Shown: positions 44,328-53,155, counted from the first letter of the stretch. The stretch is 64,000 nt of DNA from Blautia sp. XA-2221 (GCF_028767025.1 NZ_JAJQXX010000010.1:44745-108744), one strand, 5' to 3'. A program made the numbers and translations. Notes: generated from the sequence alone by a model not told the origin.

Positions 44328-45095
44328 ATGTACAAAGTAGATTTAAACAGTGACCTGGGAGAAAGCTTTGGCAGTTATACCATTGGAAATGATGAAAAAG
44401 TGATCCCTCTGATCACCTCAGCCAATGTAGCCTGTGGCTACCATGCTTCAGATCCTGTTGTGATGGATAAAACTCTTGGCATGGCAAAAGCAGCCGGAAT
44501 TGGTGTGGGAGCACATCCGGGATTTCCGGATCTTATGGGATTTGGAAGAAGGAATTTAAGTGTCAGCCCTGATGAAGCCAAGGCATATGTTCTGTATCAG
44601 CTTGGAGCGCTGGACGCATTCTGCAGAGTCCATCATATGAAAATGCAGCATGTGAAGCCTCACGGAGCTCTTTACAATATGGCTGCCAGAGATTATGAGT
44701 TGTCTTTTGCAATCTGCCAGGGAATTAAAGAGTTTGATCCGGATCTTATTGTTCTGGCGCTTTCCGGAGGCGAGCTTGCCCGGGCGGCAAAAGATCTGGG
44801 GCTTCGTACTGCTTTGGAGGTTTTTGCGGACCGCGCTTATGAGGAGGACGGTTCTCTTGTAAATCGCCGTAAAGAGGGCGCAATGATCACAGATGAGGAT
44901 CTTGCGGTTTCTCGTGTGGTGCGGATGGTAAAAGAGAAAAAGGTTACAGCCATTACAGGAAAGGATATTCCTATTCAGGCAGATTCTGTGTGCGTTCACG
45001 GAGACGGAGCAAAGGCTCTGGCCTTTGTGGAAAAAATCCGCAGAGCTCTGACGGATGAGGGTGTGGAAATCTGCGCCCTTGACAGGATTGTGTAA
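44328..45095 (+). CDS. pxpA: 5-oxoprolinase subunit PxpA (LamB/YcsF family)
   Basis: A 255-aa LamB/YcsF protein: VDLNSDLGESFGSY at the start, ANVACGYHASDP, VGAHPGFPDLMGFGRR, VKPHGALYNMAA and EVFADRAYEEDGSLV are the conserved blocks. It is the third subunit of the PxpABC 5-oxoprolinase, distantly related to deacetylase-fold enzymes, and probably performs the ring hydrolysis. ATG 44328 fits the family start; the codons back to 44316 are extra. Last gene of the operon, ending at the hairpin at 45108. Confidence 0.94.
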   Translation: MYKVDLNSDLGESFGSYTIGNDEKVIPLITSANVACGYHASDPVVMDKTLGMAKAAGIGVGAHPGFPDLMGFGRRNLSVSPDEAKAYVLYQLGALDAFCRVHHMKMQHVKPHGALYNMAARDYELSFAICQGIKEFDPDLIVLALSGGELARAAKDLGLRTALEVFADRAYEEDGSLVNRRKEGAMITDEDLAVSRVVRMVKEKKVTAITGKDIPIQADSVCVHGDGAKALAFVEKIRRALTDEGVEICALDRIV

Positions 45096-45107
45096 ATGTG
45101 AATAAAA

Positions 45108-45157
45108 TAAGACAGAATCAGTTCAGAGCTTCTGGAGGGTTCTGTCTTACTTATTTT
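45108..45157 (+). terminator. Terminator of the pxp-acc operon
   Basis: TAAGACAGAA (45108-45117) pairs with TTCTGTCTTA (45140-45149), tail CTTATTTT. Confidence 0.8.
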
Positions 45158-45164
45158 AAAAACA

Positions 45165-45202
45165 GGAAATTTTTTCTGTGACAATATCACGGAAATTTTT
45201 TC
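45165..45202 (+). promoter_or_regulatory. Possible operator upstream of the thioredoxin pair
   Basis: GGAAATTTTTTC occurs twice (45165-45176 and 45191-45202), 26 bp apart, flanking an imperfect dyad CTGTGACAATATCACGG (45176-45192). A TATATTAT -10-like box follows at about 45212-45219. The binding factor is unknown. Confidence 0.35.
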
Positions 45203-45241
45203 ATGAAAACAGTATATTATAGAAAAGGCAGGTGAATGGAA

Positions 45242-46144
45242 ATGGAACATGTAGTGATCATTGGCGCAGGTCCCGCAGGGATTTCCGCAGCCCTTTATAC
45301 AGCCAGAGGAAATCTGGATCCCCTTGTGATCCACACAGGGATCGGAGCCCTTGAAAAAGCAGAAAAAATAGAAAATTATTATGGTCTGGAGAAACCGCTT
45401 TCCGGGCAGGAGCTTTTTGACAGAGGAATTTCCCAGGCGAAGGCTCTGGGAGTAAGAGTAATGGAAACCCAGGTTCTGGGGATCAGCGGATTTGATACTT
45501 TTACGATCCGGACAACAGACGGAGAGATAGAAACCGAAAGTGTGATCCTTGCTACAGGAAGTAAACGGGCAGCGCCCTCCATTCCGGGACTCAGGGAATA
45601 CGAGGGAAAAGGTGTCAGTTACTGCGCCATCTGCGATGCCTTTTTTTACAGAGGAAAACAGGTTGCAGTTCTTGGAAACAGCGATTTTGCCCTCCATGAG
45701 GCAGAACAGCTGAAGAATGTGACTCCTTCCGTAACAATCTATACCAATGGCGAGGAGCCTGAGTTTTCAAGAGAGCATGATATTCAGGTGAATACCATGA
45801 AAATCCAGTCGGTAGAAGGTGAAAATACTGTTTCCGGCCTTCGGATGGATCAGGATATGAGCGCTTTGGATTGTAAGGACCGAAAGGATTCTTTTTATCC
45901 GGCTGATGGGATTTTCGTAGCGCTTGGAACTGCGGGGAGCGCAGAAATTGCCCGCCAGATGGGAGCTGAACTGACAGAAAAAGGAAATATCAGAGTAAAC
46001 CAGGAAATGGAAACAACGATTCCGGGACTTTTTGCAGCAGGAGACTGCACAGGCGGTCTGCTTCAGGTAGCGACAGCAGTTTCAGAAGGCTGCGTGGCAG
46101 GAATCAGTGCAGGAAAATATATTCGAAGAAAATTCAAAAAATAA
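45242..46144 (+). CDS. trxB: Thioredoxin reductase-family flavoprotein
   Basis: About 300 aa. FAD-binding VVIIGAGPAGISAALYTARG, redox motif YCAICDAFF (CxxC with Ala-Ile, where TrxB usually has CATC or CAVC), NAD(P)-domain VAVLGNSDFALHEAEQ (the usual GxGxxA/G motif is altered to GNSDFA), and C-terminal GLFAAGDCTGGLLQVATAVSEG. It reduces thioredoxin or a thioredoxin-like partner encoded 14 bp downstream. The altered nucleotide motif suggests NADH, ferredoxin or another donor. ATG 45242 has better RBS spacing than the overlapping ATG 45236. Confidence 0.88.
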   Translation: MEHVVIIGAGPAGISAALYTARGNLDPLVIHTGIGALEKAEKIENYYGLEKPLSGQELFDRGISQAKALGVRVMETQVLGISGFDTFTIRTTDGEIETESVILATGSKRAAPSIPGLREYEGKGVSYCAICDAFFYRGKQVAVLGNSDFALHEAEQLKNVTPSVTIYTNGEEPEFSREHDIQVNTMKIQSVEGENTVSGLRMDQDMSALDCKDRKDSFYPADGIFVALGTAGSAEIARQMGAELTEKGNIRVNQEMETTIPGLFAAGDCTGGLLQVATAVSEGCVAGISAGKYIRRKFKK

Positions 46145-46158
46145 AGGAGCGATTGATT

Positions 46159-46461
46159 ATGGAAATTACATTAACATCACAGAATTTTGAAGCAGAGGTA
46201 CTTCAGTCAGAAAAGCCGGTTCTGGTGGATTTTTGGGCAACATGGTGCGGACCGTGTATGCGCCAGGCCCCTATTGTGGAAGAAATCGCAGCTGAGGGAT
46301 ATACAGTAGGGAAGGTTGATGTGGATCAGGAGCCTGCTCTTGCTCAGCAGTTTCAGATCATGAGTATTCCTACCCTGATTGTATTTAAGAATGGAAAAGA
46401 AGCAAACCGTATTGTAGGGCTTACCTCCAAGAATGACCTGCTTGCGCTTCTCAATGACTGA
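46159..46461 (+). CDS. trxA: Thioredoxin
   Basis: A 100-aa thioredoxin with the canonical WATWCGPCMRQAP active site, the cis-proline loop SIPTLIVFKNG and normal length. It should be the substrate of the reductase just upstream. RBS AAAGGAGCG, ATG 46159. A radical SAM gene follows 24 bp downstream. Confidence 0.95.
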   Translation: MEITLTSQNFEAEVLQSEKPVLVDFWATWCGPCMRQAPIVEEIAAEGYTVGKVDVDQEPALAQQFQIMSIPTLIVFKNGKEANRIVGLTSKNDLLALLND

Positions 46462-46485
46462 AGAGATCAGCGGGGAGTCTGACAT

Positions 46486-48156
46486 ATGAAAATTTTGCTG
46501 GCAGCATGCAACGCAAAGTACATCCACTCTAATCCGGCAGTGTATGATCTCAGAGCGTTTGCATCTGAATATAAAGAACATATACTTCTTGGGGAGTATA
46601 CGATCAATCAGACAAGGGATGAGATCCTGAAGGATATTTACAGAAGCGGTGCAGAGGTGGTCTGCTTTTCCTGCTATATCTGGAATATTTCTTTTATCCG
46701 GGATCTGATCCCTGACCTCAAAAAAATACTTCCGGGTACGGCTTTCTGGGTCGGTGGCCCGGAGGTTTCTTTTGATGCGGAAAATTTTTTAAGGGAAATG
46801 CCGCAGGTGACAGGCGTTATGGTAGGAGAAGGAGAAGAAACTTTTCTGGAGCTGACCCGTTATTACATAGAAGGAAAAGGAGTACTGGCAGATATCCGGG
46901 GTATCGCATTCCGGGAAAAGGGTCAGATTTTTCACAACGGATGGCGGGATGTGATGGATTTAAGCAGAGTACCTTTTGCCTATGAGCAGACAGAAGATTT
47001 TGCAAACAGGATCATTTATTATGAGAGCAGCAGGGGATGTCCTTTTTCATGCAGTTACTGTCTTTCATCTATTGATAAAAAACTCCGATTCCGTGATCTT
47101 GAGCTTGTAAAAAAAGAACTTCAGTTTTTCCTGGACAAAAAAGTTCCTCAGGTAAAGTTCGTGGACAGAACCTTTAACTGTAAACATGACCATGCAATGG
47201 AGATCTGGAAATATATTCTGGACCATGACAATGGAGTGACGAACTTTCATTTTGAAATATCTGCGGATCTGCTTCGTGAGGAAGAGCTGGAACTGATGAG
47301 CAGGATGCGCCCGGGACTGATCCAGCTTGAAATCGGGGTTCAGTCCACAAATCCGGATACCATCTGTGCAATCCACAGGAATATGGATCTGAAAAAACTG
47401 GAAACATCTGTGGCACGTGTAAAAAGTTTTGGAAACATTCATCAGCACCTGGATCTGATCGCCGGACTTCCCTATGAAGATTATGAAAGCTTCCGCCGTT
47501 CTTTTGAACAGGTTTATCGTATGAAACCGGATCAGCTTCAGCTGGGATTTCTGAAAGTGCTGAAAGGATCCTCCATGTATCATGAGGCGCAAAAATACGA
47601 AATTGTGTATAAGGAAAAGGAGCCTTATGAGGTTCTGTCTACCGCCTGGCTTTCTTATAAGGATATTTTGAAGCTAAAAATGGTGGAAAGTATGGTGGAA
47701 GTGTATTATAATAGTGGTCAGTTTCGGAAAACACTTTCCTGGATTGAAACGTTTTATCAGGACATGTTTTCTTTTTATGAAAGTCTGGGAGCCTATTATG
47801 AGGAAAAAGGATATGAAGAGGTTTCCCATTCCAGACTCAGGCGTTATGAGATTCTTCTGGAATTTCTAAAAGAGAAGACTCAGCTTTCTGTAAATACAGT
47901 AGCTCAGTATATGGTATATGATCTTTATCTGAGAGAAAAGCTGAAAAAACGTCCGGTGTTTGCTTCGGATCAGAAACCTTATGAAGCATCTGTGCGAAAT
48001 TACAGGAAAGCAAACAAGATTTCAAAAACCGCTCATATTGAAGTATTTGAGGATGGAAGCGCAGTTCTGTTTGACTATGAAAAGCGTGATCCTCTTACAA
48101 ATAATGCCCTGGCGGAACTGATTTTTCCGAAACAGAACTCAGAAAGTAATGTATAA
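46486..48156 (+). CDS. B12-binding radical SAM protein (DUF4080-type)
   Basis: A 556-aa protein. An N-terminal cobalamin-binding Rossmann region (MKILLAACNAKYIHSNPAVY, WVGGPEVSFD, VMVGEGEETFLEL), the radical SAM cluster CPFSCSYC (about 185-192) and a TIM-barrel with VQSTNPDTICAIHRNMDL and HLDLIAGLPYEDYESF; then a C-terminal helical domain of about 180 residues that I associate with DUF4080. Such proteins may carry out methylations or tRNA/metabolite modification; the reaction is unknown. A small membrane protein gene, an AIR-synthase-like gene and trmL follow closely. Confidence 0.9.
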   Translation: MKILLAACNAKYIHSNPAVYDLRAFASEYKEHILLGEYTINQTRDEILKDIYRSGAEVVCFSCYIWNISFIRDLIPDLKKILPGTAFWVGGPEVSFDAENFLREMPQVTGVMVGEGEETFLELTRYYIEGKGVLADIRGIAFREKGQIFHNGWRDVMDLSRVPFAYEQTEDFANRIIYYESSRGCPFSCSYCLSSIDKKLRFRDLELVKKELQFFLDKKVPQVKFVDRTFNCKHDHAMEIWKYILDHDNGVTNFHFEISADLLREEELELMSRMRPGLIQLEIGVQSTNPDTICAIHRNMDLKKLETSVARVKSFGNIHQHLDLIAGLPYEDYESFRRSFEQVYRMKPDQLQLGFLKVLKGSSMYHEAQKYEIVYKEKEPYEVLSTAWLSYKDILKLKMVESMVEVYYNSGQFRKTLSWIETFYQDMFSFYESLGAYYEEKGYEEVSHSRLRRYEILLEFLKEKTQLSVNTVAQYMVYDLYLREKLKKRPVFASDQKPYEASVRNYRKANKISKTAHIEVFEDGSAVLFDYEKRDPLTNNALAELIFPKQNSESNV

Positions 48157-48194
48157 ACAGAAATGTGATCTGTAACATAAAAGAGGTGACAAAA

Positions 48195-48299
48195 ATGGGA
48201 ATGTTTAATCCGAAAAAACGTAAAATAATTACAGCAGTGATTGCTATTATCCTTGTGCTTGCCATGGTAGTTCCAAGTATCCTGTCCATTCTTGCCTGA
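48195..48299 (+). CDS. 34-aa single-helix membrane protein
   Basis: MGMFNPKKRKIITAVIAIIL followed by VLAMVVPSILSILA: a short basic cytoplasmic start and one membrane helix. AGAGGTGAC lies 7 nt before ATG 48195. It fits between the radical SAM gene (39 bp) and the next gene (14 bp) in the same direction, so it is probably a genuine small gene. Function unknown. Confidence 0.75.
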   Translation: MGMFNPKKRKIITAVIAIILVLAMVVPSILSILA

Positions 48300-48313
48300 C
48301 AGAGGAAATAAAA

Positions 48314-49048
48314 ATGAAACTTGGACAAAAAGCAATGGAAGCATTAAAAGCTGAGATCACAGGTGAGCTGAAAGCAGGGGATGATCTGGTTGTTGTGGGA
48401 GACATTGCCCTGTCGGGAACTGCTCTGATTGCTGAAAAGGAAAAAGAAACTCTTAAATGCTATTTTTCAGAAGGTTTTCTCTGGGATGCGCAGAGAAGTC
48501 ATTCTCTCTATGGAGCATATGAACTGGAGATTCTTCCGGGAAAATGGGAAAATCTTACCTGTGAGCAGCTGAATGAAAAAAATAAAGTCCGCGCAGAAAA
48601 ATCCTCTGTGTGGAAAGCTGCCCGGAATATGGGCGCAGATGCACTCTGTGTTCTGGGAACAGGCGGCGTGCTTGCCGGACTCTGGAAAATGGCAGAGGCC
48701 GGGGAAACAGGAATTCAGGCAGATCTCCGTAAAATTCCTGTCCGTCAGGAAACCATAGAAATTTGTGAAAGGTTTGATCTGAACCCTTACAGACTTTTTT
48801 CTGAAGGGGCATTGCTGATCGGCACTCCAAACGGGACAGAACTTGAACTGTTCTGCAGGCAAAAGGGGATTCCTGCTGCGGTGATCGGGCAGGCTGTAAA
48901 AGGAAACGACAGGCTGCTGTACAGCGGAGAGAACTGCCGATACCTGGAACGGCCGGCAGAAGATGAACTTACAAAATTTTCCTGGGGAAGTTCCTGGAAA
49001 AAGAAAGGTCTGCTTCCGGGAAAACATAAGGAGAAACAGAAATGCTGA
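48314..49048 (+). CDS. AIR synthase-related protein (HypE/ThiL/PurM-like C-terminal domain)
   Basis: A 244-aa protein. The C-terminal half, ICERFDLNPYRLFSEGALLIGTP through IPAAVIGQAV, has the layout of the AIR-synthase C-terminal domain seen in PurM, HypE and SelD. The N-terminal half (AGDDLVVVGDIALSGTALI) resembles only part of the AIRS N-domain, and the ATP-binding Asp-rich motif is not obvious. So an ATPase role is uncertain. It overlaps trmL by 7 bp, suggesting translational coupling. Confidence 0.72.
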   Translation: MKLGQKAMEALKAEITGELKAGDDLVVVGDIALSGTALIAEKEKETLKCYFSEGFLWDAQRSHSLYGAYELEILPGKWENLTCEQLNEKNKVRAEKSSVWKAARNMGADALCVLGTGGVLAGLWKMAEAGETGIQADLRKIPVRQETIEICERFDLNPYRLFSEGALLIGTPNGTELELFCRQKGIPAAVIGQAVKGNDRLLYSGENCRYLERPAEDELTKFSWGSSWKKKGLLPGKHKEKQKC

Positions 49049-49536
49049 ATATCGTACTTCATGAGCCGGAAATCCCGGCAAACACCGGAAATATCGGAAG
49101 GACCTGTGTGGCAACAGGAACCAGGCTCCATCTGATCGAGCCTCTTGGCTTCAGTCTCAGCGAAAAGGCATTAAAAAGAGCCGGAATGGATTACTGGAAG
49201 GATCTGGATGTTACCACTTATCTTGATTATGAGGATTTCCTGAACAGAAATCCGGGAGCAAAAATTTATTATGCCAGTACAAAAGCGCCTCAGACTTATG
49301 CAGAGGTCAGCTATGAGGAAGACTGCTTTATTATGTTTGGCAAGGAAAGCGCAGGCATACCGGAGGAAATTCTTCTTAAAAATCAGGAACGCTGTGTGAG
49401 GATTCCAATGATCAATGACATCCGTTCCCTGAATCTCAGTAATTCAGTAGCGGTGATCCTCTATGAAGCGCTGAGACAGCAGAATTTCAGTCATATGCAG
49501 CTGGAAGGTCAGCTTACGAAATATCACTGGAAATAA
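49042..49536 (+). CDS. trmL: tRNA (cytidine/uridine-34-2'-O)-methyltransferase
   Basis: A 164-aa SPOUT methyltransferase that 2'-O-methylates the wobble base of certain leucine tRNAs. The knot motifs are clear: LHEPEIPANTGNIGRTC, FGKESAGIPEEIL and IPMINDIRSLNLSNSVAVILYE. Normal length. RBS AAGGAGAAA inside the upstream gene, ATG 49042. Confidence 0.94.
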   Translation: MLNIVLHEPEIPANTGNIGRTCVATGTRLHLIEPLGFSLSEKALKRAGMDYWKDLDVTTYLDYEDFLNRNPGAKIYYASTKAPQTYAEVSYEEDCFIMFGKESAGIPEEILLKNQERCVRIPMINDIRSLNLSNSVAVILYEALRQQNFSHMQLEGQLTKYHWK

Positions 49537-49587
49537 AAAATCAGACAGAATGCTTGTCTGTGAGAAGATTCTGTACTGAACAAAAAT

Positions 49588-49637
49588 AAAAACTCTGAGA
49601 TACATTCTGAATGTGGAATACCTCAGAGTTTTTGTTT
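49588..49637 (+). terminator. Terminator after trmL
   Basis: AAAAACTCTGAG (49588-49599) pairs with CTCAGAGTTTTT (49622-49633), followed by GTTTTAT. Confidence 0.85.
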
Positions 49638-49678
49638 TATAGAAAATTATACTGGAAAAACTTCTCTTTTAAAATACG

Positions 49679-49833
49679 CCCTGTATATTCATTATACAGG
49701 GACAGATCTGGAAAGAAAATGAAATAATTTTCAGAATATTTACAAATAAGAACTAAAATAAAAAAGAAAACCATTGATATTTATATAAAATATACAAATA
49801 ATAATTGAAAATACATAGAAAAGATGGTAATAT
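49679..49833 (+). promoter_or_regulatory. AT-rich regulatory gap before ade
   Basis: A hairpin CCCTGTATA/TATACAGGG (49679-49701) with no T-run, then a promoter TTGAAA (49805-49810), 17 nt, TAATAT (49828-49833). I searched 49640-49945 for purine riboswitch core sequences and saw none. Confidence 0.5.
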
Positions 49834-49945
49834 AATAAAAATATAACTTTGATAGACAGAGAAGATTCTGTATATATGGATAATGAACAAATTTTATGAG
49901 AATATAGAAACGGGATATTCTCGGATGTATAAAGGAGGCAGGGAT

Positions 49946-51673
49946 ATGGAGCTTGAACAGTATCGTGTGTATTCTGAAATGGCAAGAGGAATCCGAAAGG
50001 CTCCTCTTGTTTTGAAAAATGCGAATATTTTTTATGCACATTCAGGTGAATTCCGTAAAGGCGATGTGGCTGTTGCAGACGGGCTGATCCTTGGAACAGG
50101 AAGCTACAGCGGAGAGAAGGAGACAGATCTTACCGGAAAGTATGTCTGCCCGGGCTTTATTGACAGCCACCTTCATCTGGAATCCACTCTTGTGACTCCG
50201 GGAGAGCTGATCCGCCAGGCTGCGCAGTGTGGAACCACTACATTTATTGTGGATCCTCATGAATCTGCCAATGTGTCAGGAACAGACGGGATTGATTATA
50301 TTCTGGAGCAGACAGAGGCTGTTCCGGCCAATGTGTATGTGATGATGCCCTCCTGCGTACCTGCAACTCATGTAGATGACAATGGCTGCACTCTGACGGC
50401 AGGAAAAATGAAAGGATATCTGGACAATCCGAGAATTTTGGGACTGGGAGAGGTGATGGACGCTGTTTCCGTGATCAATGGCAGTGTTTCCATGCATGAA
50501 AAGCTGGGACTGTTTCAGAATCGTATCCGGGACGGCCATGCGCCGTTTCTGGCAAAGGGAGAACTGGCCGCCTACGCTTTGGCGGGAATTTCAACGGACC
50601 ATGAATGTGTGGATTATGAATATGCCATGGAAGAGTGCAGAAACGGTATGCAGGTTCTGATCCGGGAAGGCAGCGCGGCTCGCAATCTGGAGGCTATTAT
50701 AAAAGGTGTTGTAAAAAACAATACAGATACTTCAGGGTTCTGTTTCTGCACAGATGACAAACATATTGAAGAAATACGGAGAGAGGGACATATTAATTAT
50801 AATGTAAAACGTGCGGTACAGCTTGGGCTGGCTCCGGAAAAAGCTCTTAAAATGGCAACAATCCAGGCTGCCCGGTGTTATGGATTAAGGCATCTGGGCG
50901 CAATCGCTCCGGGATATCAGGCTGATCTTGTAATTCTGGATAATCTGAAGGACATGAACGTGCTGGAAGTCTATCATAAAGGCATTAAAATCCAGAAAGA
51001 TGAGAAAGCTGAGATTCGTCCCTGTGCGCCATCTCTAAAAAATACAGTTCATTTAAAGAATTTCAGTGAAAATGACCTGAGACTTATACATACCGGTGAA
51101 AAAGCTCATGTGCTCCGGATGGTGGAGGGGCAGATTGTAACAGAGGATCTTGTGGAGGAGGTTCCTTTCCGGGAAGAAGGCGGAGAGAGGTTTTTTGCTG
51201 CAGACAGTGTTTACCAGAAAATTGCAGTGATTGAACGTCATAAGAATACAGGAAAAACAGGAGTAGGTATTGTAAAAGGCTTTGGAATCACAGGAGGCGC
51301 CATCGCGTCAAGTGTTTCCCATGATTCTCACAATCTTATTGTGATCGGAGATAATGACAGAGATATGTACCTTGCTGTACAGGAGCTTTTGCGAACTCAG
51401 GGCGGATATACTCTGGTGCAGAACGGAAAAGTTTATGAGACACTGCCGCTTCCGGTTATGGGCTTGATGAGTGATGAAGGATATGAAAAGGTAAACGCCC
51501 TTCTTGGAAAGATGATCCCCAGAGCCTATGAAATGGGCATAAAAAAAGGGTTTGATCCTTTTATCACGCTGTCCTTTATGGCGCTTCCGGTTATTCCTGA
51601 GATACGTGTTACTCCAAGAGGAATTTATCTTGTAAAAGAGGACAGAATCCTTTCCAGTCCTTTTGAAAAATAA
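49946..51673 (+). CDS. ade: Adenine deaminase
   Basis: A 575-aa Ade-type amidohydrolase that converts adenine to hypoxanthine and ammonia for purine salvage. Metal ligands appear in FIDSHLHLESTL, VDPHESANVSG and ISTDHECVDYEYA; the C-terminal SHDSHNLIVIGDNDRDM block and KKGFDPFITLSFMALPVIPEIR tail are family-typical. ATG 49946 follows AAAGGAGGCAGGG; the frame is open back to 49883 without an RBS. Single gene with a terminator shared with the convergent two-component system. Confidence 0.95.
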   Translation: MELEQYRVYSEMARGIRKAPLVLKNANIFYAHSGEFRKGDVAVADGLILGTGSYSGEKETDLTGKYVCPGFIDSHLHLESTLVTPGELIRQAAQCGTTTFIVDPHESANVSGTDGIDYILEQTEAVPANVYVMMPSCVPATHVDDNGCTLTAGKMKGYLDNPRILGLGEVMDAVSVINGSVSMHEKLGLFQNRIRDGHAPFLAKGELAAYALAGISTDHECVDYEYAMEECRNGMQVLIREGSAARNLEAIIKGVVKNNTDTSGFCFCTDDKHIEEIRREGHINYNVKRAVQLGLAPEKALKMATIQAARCYGLRHLGAIAPGYQADLVILDNLKDMNVLEVYHKGIKIQKDEKAEIRPCAPSLKNTVHLKNFSENDLRLIHTGEKAHVLRMVEGQIVTEDLVEEVPFREEGGERFFAADSVYQKIAVIERHKNTGKTGVGIVKGFGITGGAIASSVSHDSHNLIVIGDNDRDMYLAVQELLRTQGGYTLVQNGKVYETLPLPVMGLMSDEGYEKVNALLGKMIPRAYEMGIKKGFDPFITLSFMALPVIPEIRVTPRGIYLVKEDRILSSPFEK

Positions 51674-51718
51674 TTTTATCAACCCTGGAAGGATAAGAGA
51701 ATATTACCGATAAATGAG

Positions 51719-51758
51719 GAAAAGCACGACAGGAAATAATTCCTATCGTGCTTTTTCC
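51719..51758. terminator. Bidirectional terminator overlapping the 3' end of the kinase gene
   Basis: AAAGCACGACAGGA (51721-51734) pairs with TCCTATCGTGCTTT (51741-51754, one mismatch), then TT. The second arm contains the histidine kinase stop codon and last codons. Confidence 0.75.
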
Positions 51759-53155
51759 AGAGTAAAAATAAATTCTGTTCCAATGCCTTCTGTACTGATC
51801 ACATTAATGTGCTGATCGTGGGCATGAATGATCTCTTTGACAATAGACAGTCCCAGACCGGTTCCTTTTTGATCTTTTCCTCTGGAAATATCGGTTTTAT
51901 AAAAGCGTTCCCAGATTTTGGAAAGGCTTTCTTTTGGGATGCCGATTCCATGATCCTTGACAGAAACAAAAATTTTTTCATTTTTTTCGGTTGTTTCTAT
52001 AATGATGGTTGAATGATCCGGGCTGAACTTGATAGCGTTGTTCAGCAGATTATGAAGTACCTGCTGGATCTGTTCCACATCTGCCCTGGCATACAGTTCT
52101 TTTCCGGAAAGGATCAGTTCAAGGAGAATATGATGTCTGGTGCAGTCGCCCTCGTAAGTGGCGGCTGCCTTTTTTATGGCGTCATTGATATCAAAGGTCT
52201 GAATGTTCAGGAGACGTTTGTGGATATCCAGTTCATTCAGGGTGAGAAGTCCTTTTGTAAGTTTTTCCAGACGGTCAGCCTCATAGGCAATGATCTTCAG
52301 GTATTTGTCCTGCATTTCCACGGGGATGGTTCCGTCCATCATTGCTTCCACATAACCTTTAATGGAGGTCAGAGGCGAGCGGAAGTCATGGGAGATATTG
52401 GAAATAAACTGTCTCTGATATTCTCCGTTCCGGTTCATTTTATCTGCCATGTAGTTTAGGTTATTGGCCAGATATCCAAGTTCATCATCTGTATACGCAG
52501 GGATTTTATAGGTAAGGTTGCCTCCGGCATACTCGGTAACTCCTTTTTTGATCTCTGAAAGCGGTTTGTATACATGCTGACGGAACACGATCAGGATCAG
52601 AGACATCAGTATATAGACAAGCAGGAAAAGAAACTGAAGCACAAAAAGATATCTGCCCCGCTGCTGGTAAAGGCTGCTCATCATGTAATGGATGGCAACA
52701 TAGCCTTTTGTAGTCATGTTGTCCGTAATAGGAGTGATTACACTGAGACGTGCATCGTCTTCAAAATATCCGTAAAAATACCCAACCTGATAATAGGTGC
52801 TTCCCCAGATGGATGGATCAAAATTTTTAAGAGGAATCGGGTCTTCCGGTGCAATATCCTTTCGGGTACTCAGAACAACTTCGCCTCTGTCATTGATGAT
52901 CCAGATAATGGTATTGGGATAGTCGGCAACCATGGTAAGTTTTTCGCGGATGCTGTCAAGGCTGGAAGCGGAAATATTGTACCGGATATCTTCATTTTCT
53001 GAGATGCGGCAGGCACTCTGATAGAGATCTGCACTGATATCTTTTTCCAGCATAGATTCGATCATATGGGAGCCTAACAGTGTGACCAGCAGAAAACCCA
53101 GGAGACCTACAAGAAGATAGACTGCCATGAATTTCCGGGACAGTTTTTTTTTCAT
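51743..53155 (-). CDS. Sensor histidine kinase
   Basis: A 470-aa membrane kinase. Order: TM1 (VYLLVGLLGFLLVTLLGS), extracytoplasmic sensor of about 135 residues, TM2 (FLFLLVYILMSLILIVF), HAMP, dimerisation domain with the phospho-acceptor SNISHDFRSPLTSIKGY, and ATPase with HNLLNNAIKFSP (N box), VKDHGIGIPKE (G1) and GTGLGLSIVKEI (G2). All key residues are present. It overlaps the response regulator by 4 bp (ATGA). The stimulus is unknown; the layout resembles envelope-stress kinases. Confidence 0.93.
   Translation of the reverse strand: MKKKLSRKFMAVYLLVGLLGFLLVTLLGSHMIESMLEKDISADLYQSACRISENEDIRYNISASSLDSIREKLTMVADYPNTIIWIINDRGEVVLSTRKDIAPEDPIPLKNFDPSIWGSTYYQVGYFYGYFEDDARLSVITPITDNMTTKGYVAIHYMMSSLYQQRGRYLFVLQFLFLLVYILMSLILIVFRQHVYKPLSEIKKGVTEYAGGNLTYKIPAYTDDELGYLANNLNYMADKMNRNGEYQRQFISNISHDFRSPLTSIKGYVEAMMDGTIPVEMQDKYLKIIAYEADRLEKLTKGLLTLNELDIHKRLLNIQTFDINDAIKKAAATYEGDCTRHHILLELILSGKELYARADVEQIQQVLHNLLNNAIKFSPDHSTIIIETTEKNEKIFVSVKDHGIGIPKESLSKIWERFYKTDISRGKDQKGTGLGLSIVKEIIHAHDQHINVISTEGIGTEFIFTLEKAR

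Noticed and set aside
49640..49945. Purine riboswitch before adenine deaminase
   Set aside because: The conserved core sequences of the purine aptamer are not present; only a plain hairpin and a promoter are seen.
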